Below, piece after piece: positions 1 through 8,600 of a DNA stretch of 12,983 nt (positions within the stretch are counted from its first letter, which is position 1; each line of letters begins with the position of its first letter). The stretch covers positions 1-12,983 of the forward strand of contig DATKKX010000296.1 of assembly GCA_035542775.1 (NCBI GenBank), in the 5' to 3' direction. The stretch comes from DATKKX01 sp035542775 (GTDB taxonomy: Bacteria; Planctomycetota; Phycisphaerae; UBA1845; UTPLA1). The notes under the pieces were generated by a model, which saw nothing but the letters and a program-made list of their open reading frames with translations, was not told the DNA's origin and ran no database searches. The position numbers and the translations under genes are program-made.

Positions 1-1680
1 GGACTCGACCTTGGATCGCTCCTCGGCGGGCACCTTGTCACCGTGCTCCTTGAGCGTGTGCTCGGTCTGGTAGGCCACGCTGTCGGCCTGGTTCTTGGTG
101 TCGATCAGCTCGCGGCGCTTCTTGTCGGCCTCGGCGTTGGCCTCGGCCTCGCGGCGCATCCGCTCGACCTCATCCTTGTTCAGGCCGGACGAACCCTCGA
201 TGCGGATCTTCTGCTCCTTGCCGGTGCCGAGGTCCTTGGCGGAGACGTTGAGGATGCCGTTGGCGTCGATGTCGAAAGTGACCTCGATCTGAGGGATGCC
301 GCGGGGGGCGGGCGGGATGCCGGTCAGGTTGAACCGGCCCAGCGTGCGGTTGTCGCCGGCCATCTGACGCTCACCCTGGAGCACGTGGATGGTGACCTCC
401 GGCTGGCTGTCAGCGGCGGTGGAGTAGACCTCCTTTTTGCTGGTGGGGATGGTCGTGTTGCGCGGGATCATGACCGTCATGACCGAGCCGAGAGTCTCGA
501 CGCCGAGTGACAGCGGGGTGACATCGAGGACGAGGATGTCCTTGACCTCGCCGCCGATAATACCGGCCTGGATGGCGGCGCCGATGCCAACGGCTTCATC
601 AGGGTTGACGCTCTTGTTGGGCTCCTTGCCGAAGATCTCGCGGCAGAGCTGCTGCACGGCGGGCGTGCGGGTGGAGCCGCCGACGAGGATGCACTCGGCG
701 ATGTCCGCCGGGGTGCATTTGGCGTCCTGCAAGGCCTTGAGAACGGGGCCGCGGCAGCGCTCGGTCAAGTGGGCGGTGAGCTGCTCGAACTTGCTGCGGG
801 TCAGGGTCTGGTTCAAGTGCTTGGGTCCGGAGGCGTCGGCGGTGATGAACGGCAGGTTGATGTTGGCCTCCATGCTGCTGCTCAGCTCGCACTTGGCCTT
901 TTCGCAGGCCTCCTTGAGCCGCTGGTGGGCCATGGCGTCCTTGCGGAGGTCGATGCCGTACTGCTTGCGGAACTCCTCGGCGACGTAGTCGATGAGGACC
1001 TGGTCATAGTCGTCGCCGCCCAGGTGGGTGTCGCCGTTGATGGACAGCGTTTCGAAGACGCCTTCGCCAACGTCGAGGATGGAGATATCGAACGTGCCGC
1101 CGCCCAGGTCGAAGACGGCGATCTTGCCGCCCTTCTTCTTGTCCATGCCATAAGCCAGGGCCGCGGCAGTCGGCTCGGGCAGGACGCGCTTGACGTCGAA
1201 GCCGGCGATCTCGCCTGCTTCCTTGGTCGCCTTGCGCTGGGAGTCGTTGAAGTAGGCCGGGACGGTGATGACGGCGGCGGTGACCTTCTCGCCGAGGTAA
1301 TCTTCCGCGGTCTTCTTCAGATCCTGGAGGATCATGGCGGAGATCTCGGGCGGCGTGTAGTCCTTGCCGCGGACGCGGACCTTCACCAGTTCCTCGGGGC
1401 CGCCCACGATCTCGTAGGGGACGAGTTTCTCTTCGGTGCCGACTTCGCTGTGCCGACGCCCCATGAACCGCTTGATGCTGAAGACGGTGTTCTTGGGGTT
1501 GGTGACCTGCTGATGCTTGGCAATCTGGCCGACGAGACGCTCGCCCTTGTCGGTAAAGCCAACGACGGAGGGCGTGGTCCTTGAGCCCATCGCGTTGGTG
1601 AGAACCTTGGGCTGCCCGCCTTCCATGACAGCGACGACAGAGTTGGTGGTGCCCAGGTCGATTCCGATGATTTTTGACAT
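1..1680 (-). CDS. dnaK: Chaperone protein DnaK (Hsp70), C-terminus cut by window edge
   Basis: This is the ATP-dependent Hsp70 chaperone, which binds exposed hydrophobic segments of cytoplasmic proteins and works with DnaJ and GrpE. The reverse strand reads 560 uninterrupted codons from an ATG at 1678-1680 to the window edge. The first residues, MSKIIGIDLGTTNSVVAVME, carry the Hsp70 phosphate-binding loop. Further on are VITVPAYFNDSQR, EPTAAALAYG, FDLGGGTFDISI, GDTHLGGDDYD and ILVGGSTRTP of the nucleotide-binding domain, then the linker region DVTPLSLGVETLG, then substrate-binding-domain sequence (TIHVLQGERQMAGDNRTLGRF, PRGIPQIEVTFDIDANGIL). The visible part ends in the start of the helical lid; relative to E. 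coli DnaK (638 residues) roughly the last 80 residues are missing. The start is fixed by AAAGGAG eight bases upstream. No CIRCE-type TTAGCACTC/GAGTGCTAA element is visible upstream, so heat-shock control cannot be read from the sequence. The identification is secure. Confidence 0.98.
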   Translation of the reverse strand, partial: MSKIIGIDLGTTNSVVAVMEGGQPKVLTNAMGSRTTPSVVGFTDKGERLVGQIAKHQQVTNPKNTVFSIKRFMGRRHSEVGTEEKLVPYEIVGGPEELVKVRVRGKDYTPPEISAMILQDLKKTAEDYLGEKVTAAVITVPAYFNDSQRKATKEAGEIAGFDVKRVLPEPTAAALAYGMDKKKGGKIAVFDLGGGTFDISILDVGEGVFETLSINGDTHLGGDDYDQVLIDYVAEEFRKQYGIDLRKDAMAHQRLKEACEKAKCELSSSMEANINLPFITADASGPKHLNQTLTRSKFEQLTAHLTERCRGPVLKALQDAKCTPADIAECILVGGSTRTPAVQQLCREIFGKEPNKSVNPDEAVGIGAAIQAGIIGGEVKDILVLDVTPLSLGVETLGSVMTVMIPRNTTIPTSKKEVYSTAADSQPEVTIHVLQGERQMAGDNRTLGRFNLTGIPPAPRGIPQIEVTFDIDANGILNVSAKDLGTGKEQKIRIEGSSGLNKDEVERMRREAEANAEADKKRRELIDTKNQADSVAYQTEHTLKEHGDKVPAEERSKVES

Positions 1681-1688
1681 TGGTGCAG

Positions 1689-1695
1689 CTCCTTT
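1689..1695 (-). promoter_or_regulatory. Ribosome binding site of dnaK
   Basis: On the minus strand the sequence reads AAAGGAG, eight bases before the dnaK ATG. It fixes the start codon. Confidence 0.8.
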
Positions 1696-1873
1696 GCTTG
1701 CGTAATCCAAGGGCGGCGAGCGGTGCCTGCTATGGCGGCGCACTGCGCCCGATTGGGCAATTAGCAACGATGGTGCCAGGGGCAGCGGCTTTGGGGATAA
1801 CACACAACGTATTGCTATGGAGAAGGTTACGGCTACACGCTTTTGGGTGGTGCACGCGCCGGGACTCGCCGAC

Positions 1874-1901
1874 TGCCAGACTGGCATGCCGGGGTGGCAT
1901 G
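1874..1901. repeat. Palindromic intergenic element (TGCCAGACTGGCA plus TGGCATG repeats)
   Basis: TGCCAG-A-CTGGCA (1874-1886) is a perfect 6-bp inverted repeat with a one-base centre. It overlaps GGCATGCC, another palindrome, and the heptamer TGGCATG occurs at 1882-1888 and 1895-1901. A diverged relative lies in the other large intergenic region at 5112-5137, in reverse orientation. It could be a dispersed intergenic repeat of the genome or an operator; the sequence alone does not decide. Confidence 0.4.
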
Positions 1902-2110
1902 ACAGGGCGGCAGACCTTCAGCCCGGGCGGTTTCTTTGATGAAGGAGCGCGAAGTGCGATGGGGCGCGCAAGGCAGGTGCATGTGCACAAGAGAGAGGCA
2001 GGCGGCGCCCACGCGAACCGGTGCCCGGCGGGCTACACTCTGTGGTGTTTGAGTGCCGCAGGTTCTCGGTTTTCTCGGTTCGGCGGCGAGGACAGACAGA
2101 TCTTTGTGAG

Positions 2111-2116
2111 GGAGGG
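2111..2116 (+). promoter_or_regulatory. Ribosome binding site of the thioredoxin-like gene
   Basis: GGAGGG lies seven bases before the ATG at 2124. This favours that start over upstream in-frame alternatives, because a signal sequence begins exactly there. Confidence 0.7.
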
Positions 2117-2123
2117 AATCACG

Positions 2124-3461
2124 ATGCTCGGATACAGGGGCCTGGCGTTGCTGATCGGTTTGGTGTCGTGCGTCTCGGTCGCCGTGGGCGAGGAGCCGTT
2201 CCGCGACTTGAGCTTCGCCGAGGCGTGCGCCGCGGCAAAGGAGGAGGACAAGGTCGTTCTGATCGACTTCTACACGACGTGGTGCGGGCCATGCAAGATG
2301 ATGGACAAGACCACGTGGCGGAACAGGAGAGTCCGCAGGTGGCTGAAGAAGAAGACGGTGGCGCTGAAGATCGATGCTGAAGCAGAGCGCGGGTTGGCAA
2401 AGAAGTACAGCGTTGAGGCTTATCCCACGGTCTTGTTGCTCAAGCCGGATGGAACCGAAATCGATCGGTTGGTTGGATCCCGTGAGGCGGAGGTCTTTCT
2501 TTCGGAGACCGAGGATGCGCTGGCGGGCAAGGACAGCCTGGCGAGGGCGAAGGAGAAGATCGAGGGGGAGAAGAAAAATGATCCGATGGAGCGGATGAAA
2601 TACGCGGCTGTCCTGGCGCAGAAAGGCAAGTATGAGGAGGGGTTGAAGGAGTACCTGTGGTGCTTCGATCACGGGAATGAGAACAACGTCGGATTCTACG
2701 GCGTGCGTCTGTCGTTCTTATTGGGCGACATCGTGCGGCTCGGCGGCAAGTATCCGCCGGCGTTGGAGGCGCTAAGGGAGCGCCGGGATGCGGCGGAGAA
2801 GGCGCTGCTGGCCGGCGCCGGGAAAAAAGGGAAACGGGAAGCGTCGGGCTTGCTTGGATTCCTGCGGAAGCCGGCGCTGGATCCTGTCTTCGAGAATGCG
2901 ATGGTCCTTGCGGCGATCAATCGCGAGTTGGGCGAGGATGAAAACACGCTGGTCGTGTATGACAAGTTGGCCGCAGAAGGCAAAGCGACAGAGGCTGCTC
3001 GAAGGGCGATGTTCCGAACCGTGCTGGACCAGCTTCTGCAGGCCAGGCGATACGATGATGTGCTTGCCGGGGCGGACGTTTCCAGGGAAATGAACTCGCG
3101 CATTGAGGCGTACAAGGTCAGCGCAGCGCTGAGCAGCGGCAGGAAGCATGATACTGGCGACTTTATGAAGGTCCAGGTTGCGATTGAGGGCGGTAAGTTC
3201 TACGAAGCGCTGTTGGGCGTCGGGCTGGCCGACAAGGCCCGCCGATTGGCCAACAAGCTCATCGCTTTCGACGAGCGCGGCCGGACCTATGCCACGCTGA
3301 TCGAGCATGCCGTTCGGGCGGGGGCGTATGACGAAGCGCGAAAGCTGGTTCGTCGGGCCAGGATCAGCCTGCCTGATGAGGAGTTGCCGACGGTGCGGCA
3401 GGCGGCGGGGAGGATTCCGGCAGGCGGGCGAGTTGGGAAGGGCGGGCGCGGGACTGACTAG
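2124..3461 (+). CDS. Exported thioredoxin-fold protein with TPR-like helical C-terminal region
   Basis: The 445-residue protein begins with a hydrophobic export signal (residues 1-22, MLGYRGLALLIGLVSCVSVA). LVSC at 13-16 fits a lipobox, so it may be a lipoprotein; cleavage by signal peptidase I near residue 22 is the alternative. Residues about 25-135 form a thioredoxin domain: the strand VVLIDFY, the redox motif WCGPC at 53-57, and the cis-proline stretch EAYPT with Pro101. Both active-site cysteines are present, so it can in principle reduce, oxidise or isomerise disulfides outside the cytoplasm. From about residue 138 to the end the sequence is helical and charged; residues 155-184 (AAVLAQKGKYEEGLKEY) look like a tetratricopeptide repeat, and weaker repeats follow, suggesting a protein-binding arm. 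Such fusions occur among planctomycete and Bacteroidetes thioredoxin-family proteins. The substrate is unknown. It stands alone on its strand, and its stop overlaps the stop of the convergent gene. Confidence 0.88.
   Translation: MLGYRGLALLIGLVSCVSVAVGEEPFRDLSFAEACAAAKEEDKVVLIDFYTTWCGPCKMMDKTTWRNRRVRRWLKKKTVALKIDAEAERGLAKKYSVEAYPTVLLLKPDGTEIDRLVGSREAEVFLSETEDALAGKDSLARAKEKIEGEKKNDPMERMKYAAVLAQKGKYEEGLKEYLWCFDHGNENNVGFYGVRLSFLLGDIVRLGGKYPPALEALRERRDAAEKALLAGAGKKGKREASGLLGFLRKPALDPVFENAMVLAAINRELGEDENTLVVYDKLAAEGKATEAARRAMFRTVLDQLLQARRYDDVLAGADVSREMNSRIEAYKVSAALSSGRKHDTGDFMKVQVAIEGGKFYEALLGVGLADKARRLANKLIAFDERGRTYATLIEHAVRAGAYDEARKLVRRARISLPDEELPTVRQAAGRIPAGGRVGKGGRGTD
3458..3461. other. Shared palindromic stop, CTAG, of two convergent genes
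   Basis: The thioredoxin-like gene ends with TAG at 3459-3461, and the phosphoesterase gene on the other strand ends with TAG at 3458-3460. The two coding regions overlap by exactly these four palindromic bases. No hairpin terminator can sit between them, so each transcript must run into the antisense of the other gene or stop by other means. Confidence 0.95.
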
Positions 3462-4627
3462 GGAAGCCTGTCCAGGGTGAGCAGCGTAATCTCCGGCGGG
3501 CAGTTCAATCGCAGCATGGGGGACTGGCCGCGCTCGGATCCGACGCCGCGGCTGATGTAGATGTTGTCACCGTTGAAGTCGTGCAGGCCGCCTCTGGCGA
3601 TGTCGCGAGGAACTCTGCTCAACGTGATGGGGGGGCCGAACCAGGGAATCACGACCTGGCCGCCATGGGTGTGACCTGAGACCACCAGGTCGATGCGGGA
3701 GTGTCTGGCAAGCTCGAGCACGGCGTCGGGGCGGTGTGAGAGCAGGATGCGAATGTCCTCGTCGCCCGGGGCGGTCTCAAGTTGGCGCATCGTGTCCAAC
3801 GCGGCCGGGGAGAAGCAGTCCAACTCGACGCCTCCCAGGGTGATGCGGCGGTCGTTGGCGGTGAAACGCACGATGGTATTGCGGAGGACCTTGACCGGCG
3901 TGCCGGCGAGCATGGCATCAAACTGGGGACTGTGATCGACGTCGCCGGGGACTATGTACGCGCCGGCGGGGGCGTTGAGGCGGCAGAGCAGATCGTGCAT
4001 CGCGGCCGTCTCTCCGGAAGCTCCGGTCCAGGGGTTTTGGAAGAGGTCGCCTGGCAGGAGGATGATGTCGGGCCGTTCGGCCATGAGCCTCTTGACGGCT
4101 GACACTTCGTATTCGGTGACGTGATCGGTTTGTATGTCGGCCAAAATACCGATTCGGATCGGCGAAGTCCCGGATCGTTGCGGGGGGAGGGGCATCACCG
4201 GGGTTTCCAGCTTCAGGCGATGGGGCTCAACGTAGGTGGCATATGCACCCAAGGGCGCCATGAGCAGGGCGATCGCCGCCGCATAGCACACGGACGTGGC
4301 GACTCGCGGCCGGGGGTTGGCCCGGCGGTCGAGCATCGCCACAGCAAGGATGACCAACCCGCCGAGCGGGATCAGCACGAACGCGACCAGGTATGCCAGG
4401 TAAACGAGACCGAAGAAGTTGAAGCCCAGCGACCAGCAGAGCGGCAGTTGCAGTGTGAACACTGCCGCCGCGGCGACGAGGGCTTGCAGGAAACGGCGAA
4501 GATCTAGAGGACTCTGCGGCGGCGTGCCGGGGCGCGGCTTGCGGGGGGAGAAGAAGACGATCGCGAAGGTGGTCGCGTCGATCAGCGTCGAGAGGGCCAA
4601 AATCGTGAGAAACCTGGAATAAGGCAT
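3458..4627 (-). CDS. Membrane-anchored calcineurin-like metallophosphoesterase (YkuE/YaeI-like)
   Basis: The 389-residue protein starts MPYSRFLTILAL. Four hydrophobic segments (about 5-26, 47-68, 71-98 and 110-132) precede a metallophosphoesterase domain from residue 156. Relatives hydrolyse phosphate esters with two metal ions; some act on lipid substrates such as UDP-diacylglucosamine or on wall-related substrates, but the substrate here is unknown. Visible motifs are ILADIQTD (Asp164, Gln166), LLPGDLF (Asp194), VPGDVDH (228-232), LLSHRPD (His298) and SGHTHGGQ (His319, His321). Two motifs are unusual: DxH has become DxQ, and GNHD has become GDVD, so the asparagine metal ligand and the catalytic histidine are replaced. 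DxQ is known in the ADPRibase-Mn branch; the GNHD change is more severe and could alter or abolish activity. A TTG at 4702 in the same frame would add 25 polar residues and is less likely. No strong ribosome site is visible before the ATG. Confidence 0.85.
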   Translation of the reverse strand: MPYSRFLTILALSTLIDATTFAIVFFSPRKPRPGTPPQSPLDLRRFLQALVAAAAVFTLQLPLCWSLGFNFFGLVYLAYLVAFVLIPLGGLVILAVAMLDRRANPRPRVATSVCYAAAIALLMAPLGAYATYVEPHRLKLETPVMPLPPQRSGTSPIRIGILADIQTDHVTEYEVSAVKRLMAERPDIILLPGDLFQNPWTGASGETAAMHDLLCRLNAPAGAYIVPGDVDHSPQFDAMLAGTPVKVLRNTIVRFTANDRRITLGGVELDCFSPAALDTMRQLETAPGDEDIRILLSHRPDAVLELARHSRIDLVVSGHTHGGQVVIPWFGPPITLSRVPRDIARGGLHDFNGDNIYISRGVGSERGQSPMLRLNCPPEITLLTLDRLP

Positions 4628-5111
4628 ATCGCTTCGACCGTGAGTTACAGGTCGGCAGGGCCGCGTTTTGATTCTAACGGTGGACGCCCTGGGGCGATAC
4701 AATGTGCGACCTCCAGTCTGACGCGTCCCACCGAGGTTGCAAAGTCAAAGGCCGAAGGCGACCAACGAGGAATGGCCTTTCGCCAAGGCAGCGGTCGCTC
4801 CATCGCCGGCGTCGTCGGAGTCAGGCAGCCCGCACAAGCTCGATCGAGCGTGCACGCCTCTGGTTTGGTTTCTGGCCCGCCGGCACGGGGAGACGTTCGA
4901 GGGGTTGCTGATCATTCCGGGTTTGTGGAGGGGACGGCAAGGGGATGGGAGACGATTGGCTGCGAGGTGCCGGGCTGTGGCTCGGGCATCCCGAGGTGTG
5001 TTGCTGGCCTGAGTTGTAGTGCTTTCCCAACGCGGGGTGTGTTAAAACGAGAAAAATGGGGAAAATGGGAATATTAGTGGTATCAAGAGGCTGGATCGTC
5101 CCGCTGCCGCA

Positions 5112-5137
5112 GCGCCATGCGGGCATGTCTGGCACCA
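5112..5137 (-). repeat. Possible diverged copy of the intergenic palindromic element
   Basis: Read on the minus strand, this stretch contains TGCCAGAC directly followed by ATGCC. The element at 1874-1901 has TGCCAGAC, four extra bases, then ATGCC. The resemblance is short, so common ancestry is uncertain. Confidence 0.25.
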
Positions 5138-5291
5138 CCAGTGGGGGGCGTTTCAGGCGAGCCGTTCTTGGGCCTTGAACGGTGGTCCGGCAACGCGAAA
5201 AAAGACCCATTCCGAGAGCTGCAAGCTTGCATTGGTCAAGAGGTTCTGGTAGGCTGGAGCTACTGTCGGAGGAGATCGGGAAGTCGAAGCG

Positions 5292-5315
5292 TCGCTGACC
5301 AAATCCGGTCAGCGA
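5292..5315. promoter_or_regulatory. Perfect 9-bp inverted repeat, operator or leader hairpin
   Basis: TCGCTGACC and GGTCAGCGA flank a six-base centre, AAATCC. The half site CGCTGACC occurs again at 5426-5433. It lies about 290 bp before the giant gene and could be a dimeric repressor site or a hairpin in its leader RNA. No run of T follows, so it is not a typical terminator. Confidence 0.45.
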
Positions 5316-5576
5316 GGATAAGAACACTTCACGTTAACAGGAGACTGAGGGGAACGGTTTCGGTGTGCCTAAGGTAACGTTCACAATCGACAGTCTGCGC
5401 GAGAGGAACCCGCAGATGTGGGTGACGCTGACCACTCATGTCGCGTGGCGGACAGGCTGTTGTTTTGATTTGTTTCTTCGTCGTTCTTTGTGCTTCTGGG
5501 GGTGTTCAATGCAACTGCGCCGGGGCGATGGGTGCGACCGCATGGCCTCGGGGTAAGCCCGAATTGTTTGGGGACG

Positions 5577-5601
5577 TGTTACGGAGTCGTGTAACAGGAG
5601 G
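5577..5601 (+). promoter_or_regulatory. Ribosome binding site of the giant gene with an abutting hairpin
   Basis: AGGAGG (5596-5601) sits seven bases before the ATG at 5609 and fixes the start. TGTTAC (5577-5582) can pair with GTAACA (5591-5596), forming a six-base-pair hairpin whose last base is the first A of the ribosome site. The same arrangement precedes the PEP-CTERM gene. Confidence 0.65.
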
Positions 5602-5608
5602 CAGAATT

Positions 5609-8600
5609 ATGGATTGGAAGAAGAAGTTGTATTTGTTGGGAGTCGTACTTCTGTGTACGGGCGTGCTGGCGTCGTTCGCCAGCGCGGACAATCCCAGTCA
5701 ACAGCCCATGACCAAGAGTCAGGCGATGTCCAACGACGCCGGCGCCAAAGTGAAGGTTCCGGGCGTTGTGACTCCTCCGGTTTCGAGAACGGCGGTCATG
5801 CCGCCGGAGAAGAGGGAGTTTCCGGTGAAGGCGGAAGAGCCGACGCCGGAGCAACTTCAGGCCGCGGCTGAGGAGCAGAAGCGGCTGGAGGAAACCGGCG
5901 GAAAGGTGATTCCTCCGGATGAGTCGCTGAATGTGACCAGCGTCGTGCCGGTCGACCTGAGCACCGGGCCGCGCGACGGCGAACCGCGTTCCGCGTGCGT
6001 CGGCAACAAGGACATCGACGGCGCCGGGACGACCGCTTTCAACTACATGTTCAACGCCTATTGGGCGTCCCGACGCGTTACGAGCATCTACACCGCGTCG
6101 GAGTTCAACTGCACCGGCGGGCCCATCAGTGGGATTCGGTTCTACGTGTCCACGCTCCCCACCGCTGGGTACCCGTTCGTGAACTTCCAGATTGCCATGC
6201 GGCACACGACGGCATCGACATACACTAGCCCGTACTGCTTCACGGCATTTCCCGACGGCTGGACCGTGGTGTACACGTCCGCGTCACAGACCATTACCAC
6301 ACTCGGCTGGAACACTTTCACGTTCACCACGCCGTTTGTCTACAATGGCACTGACAACGTCGAGGTGGATGTCAGTTGGGGCAAGATCCCCTCGGACAGC
6401 GGCAACAGCGGGTCGATATGGGGCTATACGGCGAGCCCCACACCGCGCACGATCTACGCCTACACCGACAGCGTGACGGCTCTTCCGCCCACATGGACTT
6501 GCGCCGTCAGCGGTCTGTATATTTACAGTAGCACGGTCACGCCGCGTTGCCAGTTCATGTTCCCGCCGCCGACGGTGGGTGCCTGCTGCAGCGGCATGTC
6601 CTGCACGCCGGATATGACGGCGACTGCCTGCGCAGCGGCCGGCGGTGTGTATGTCGGCGACGGGACCACGTGTACGCCCAACCCATGCAGCGGCGCTTGC
6701 TGCGTGAACTACGTCTGCATCGGCACCATGACCCAGGCGGACTGCTCGGCACAGAGCGGCTCATGGTATCAGTCTCAGGACTGCGCTACGTTCTATTGCC
6801 CGCCGTGGAATGACAACTGCTCGGCGGTCACGCCGGTGGCTCTGACTCCGGGCGTGCCGGTTACCTTCAACGGCACAACGCTCGGGGCGACCAACGACTG
6901 CGCCGCCTTCGCCGGCGGTCAAGTCTGGCATGCCTTCACGCTGCCGGGGACCTTCCCGTTGTGGGATGTCAAGTTGGATTATTGCACGACCTCTCCGGCC
7001 TTCGGTAATGGGTGGCTGAACATGACCACGAGTTGCCCGTGCGGCACCATCACCGCGGCCGGGGCTTACAATAGCACCGAATGCGGCGACGGCAATCTCA
7101 CCATCCGGTGGGGGGGCCTGGCTCCTGGCAACTACTGGTATCCGGTGCTGCTGGATCCGGCGCACAGCGCTGCCGGCCCGTACACGATCCACGTCGTGGC
7201 CAATCCGGGCTACTGCGCGTCCTACGCGACGAGCACGGCCGACGAGACCATCAAGAATTTCACGTTGGGAACGATCAACAACACGACGACCAACTGTGAC
7301 ACCTATGACAACTTCACGGCTATCTCGACGAACGTCCAGATAGGCACCACCTATCCGTTCAGTCTCACAATCGGCGACTGCGAAGGATCAAGCTGCTACA
7401 GCAAGCAGGCCGCGATCTACGTTGACTGGAACCAGGACTACGACTTCGCCGACATCGGTGAGCTGGTGTGGTCGTCCGGCCAGTTGGGCAATACGCCGTG
7501 TCCCGACATGACGGTCACCGGCAACATTGCCGTGCCGGTCGGCACGCCCTTGGGCGCCACCCGCATCCGAGTTGTGGTCATAGAAGGCTCGGCGCTGCCG
7601 CCTGCATGTGGAACTTACACATGGGGTGCGACCGAGGATTACACTCTCGTCATTAACCCGGCCCCGCCGACCGGCGCCTGCTGCTTCGGCGTGACCTGCG
7701 AGGACACGGGCACTTGGACCGAGGCGGCGTGCGTTGCCGCTGGCGGCCGCTATGCGGGCAATGGCTCGACTTGCACTCCGAACCCGTGCTTCGGCGCCTG
7801 CTGCCTGATCGACGGCTCGTGCATCGAGACGATGACCGCGACGGATTGCGCTGCGGCGTCGGGCGTGTTCCATGGCACCGGCACGGCTTGTGCGACGACG
7901 GTTTGCCCGACACCGGGCAACGACTGCACGAATCCGATCGTCATCACTCTGCCGGGCGCGCTGCCGTACACCAACACGAACTACACGTGCGGCCGCGTAG
8001 ATGACTACAACGCGACCTGCATGGGTTTATATGACGGCGGCGAGGACATCATCTACAAGCTCGTTGTGACGCAGGATGTCTGCCTCAGCCTGGTGATGAG
8101 CACCACCACGACTTATACCGGCATGGCCATCGACGACAGTTGTCCGTTCGATGCCACGACCTGCCTCTATAACGTCGCGAACTCCGGGGCCGGCGGCGTT
8201 TCGCTGAGCAACGTGAACCTGGTTGCCGGCACCTACTGGGTGATGATCGACACGTGGCCGGCACCGGCCTGCATCCCGACGTTCACTCTGAACATCACGG
8301 AGTGCCCGAAGGGTGCGTGCTGCGTCGGCGAGAGCTGCTCGATCATGTATCAGGCGGCCTGCGCTGCCGCGGGCGGCAAGTTCATCGGCAACGGCGTCCC
8401 GTGCGATCCGAATCCGTGTGCTCTGCGGGCATGCTGCTTCTGGCCGGCGGGAACCTGCCAGAACCTGTCCGAGGGTGATTGCGCCACCGCGGGCGGCACG
8501 TTCCACAGTGACGCCACCTGCGCGACCATCACCTGCCCGACGCCGGGCGATCTGTGCACTGATCCAGTCGTGATCACGGCGCTGCCGTACGCGAACCAGT

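Larger units (their letters stand above)
1681..2123. other. Divergent intergenic region between dnaK and the thioredoxin-like gene
   Basis: This 443-bp stretch separates two divergently transcribed genes and must hold the promoters of both. I see no convincing gene. The frame of the downstream gene stays open leftwards through the whole region, but its composition is unlike protein and no ribosome site supports an earlier start. I cannot point to a confident sigma-70 or heat-shock promoter on either strand. The clearest structure is a palindromic cluster at 1874-1901. A short direct repeat, TCTCGGTT, lies about 60 bp before the downstream gene. Confidence 0.6.
4628..5608. other. Long intergenic region upstream of the giant secreted protein gene
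   Basis: About 980 bp lie between two divergent genes and must carry both promoters. No open frame in it resembles a known protein. The stretch 4828-5012 reads somewhat like protein in one plus frame (PHKLDRACTPLVWFLARRHG) but lacks a credible start. An AT-rich island at about 5041-5082 (runs of A, AATATTAG) stands out from the GC-rich surroundings and could mark a promoter. TTGCAT (5227-5232) and TAGGCT (5250-5255), 17 bases apart, are a weak promoter candidate. Small hairpins occur at 4981-4995 (CTCGGG-CAT-CCCGAG), 5292-5315 and 5577-5596. Confidence 0.5.

Noticed and set aside
769..1584. A 271-codon open frame on the plus strand opposite dnaK
   Set aside because: It is a shadow of dnaK caused by GC-rich codons; the protein is a low-complexity Val/Leu/Ala/Asp/Gly mix and dnaK in this place is certain.
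1681..1860. A CIRCE or heat-shock promoter before dnaK
   Set aside because: I looked for TTAGCACTC/GAGTGCTAA and for CTTGAAA-type boxes on the minus strand and found no acceptable match.
1674..2123. N-terminal extension of the thioredoxin-like protein back into dnaK
   Set aside because: The frame is open by chance; a ribosome site and a signal sequence support the ATG at 2124, and the extension would overlap the dnaK start.
4628..4702. Longer phosphoesterase starting at TTG 4702
   Set aside because: The 25 added residues are polar and Arg-rich ahead of the first membrane segment, and the ATG at 4627 starts right before that segment. It cannot be excluded fully because neither start has a clear ribosome site.
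4821..5327. A 168-codon open frame on the minus strand in the intergenic region
   Set aside because: Pro/Ser/Arg-rich low-complexity translation, no ribosome site and no recognisable motif.
5365..5556. A 63-codon frame starting GTG with PKVTFTIDSL
   Set aside because: The first residues look protein-like, but the rest is Cys/Arg/Trp-rich and no ribosome site stands at a usual distance.
5438..5608. An in-frame ATG upstream of the giant protein, giving an extra hydrophobic N-terminus
   Set aside because: The segment AVVLICFFVVLCASGG looks like a signal peptide, but the start at 5609 has AGGAGG at ideal spacing and begins a complete Sec signal with an ASA cleavage site. Two consecutive signals are unlikely.
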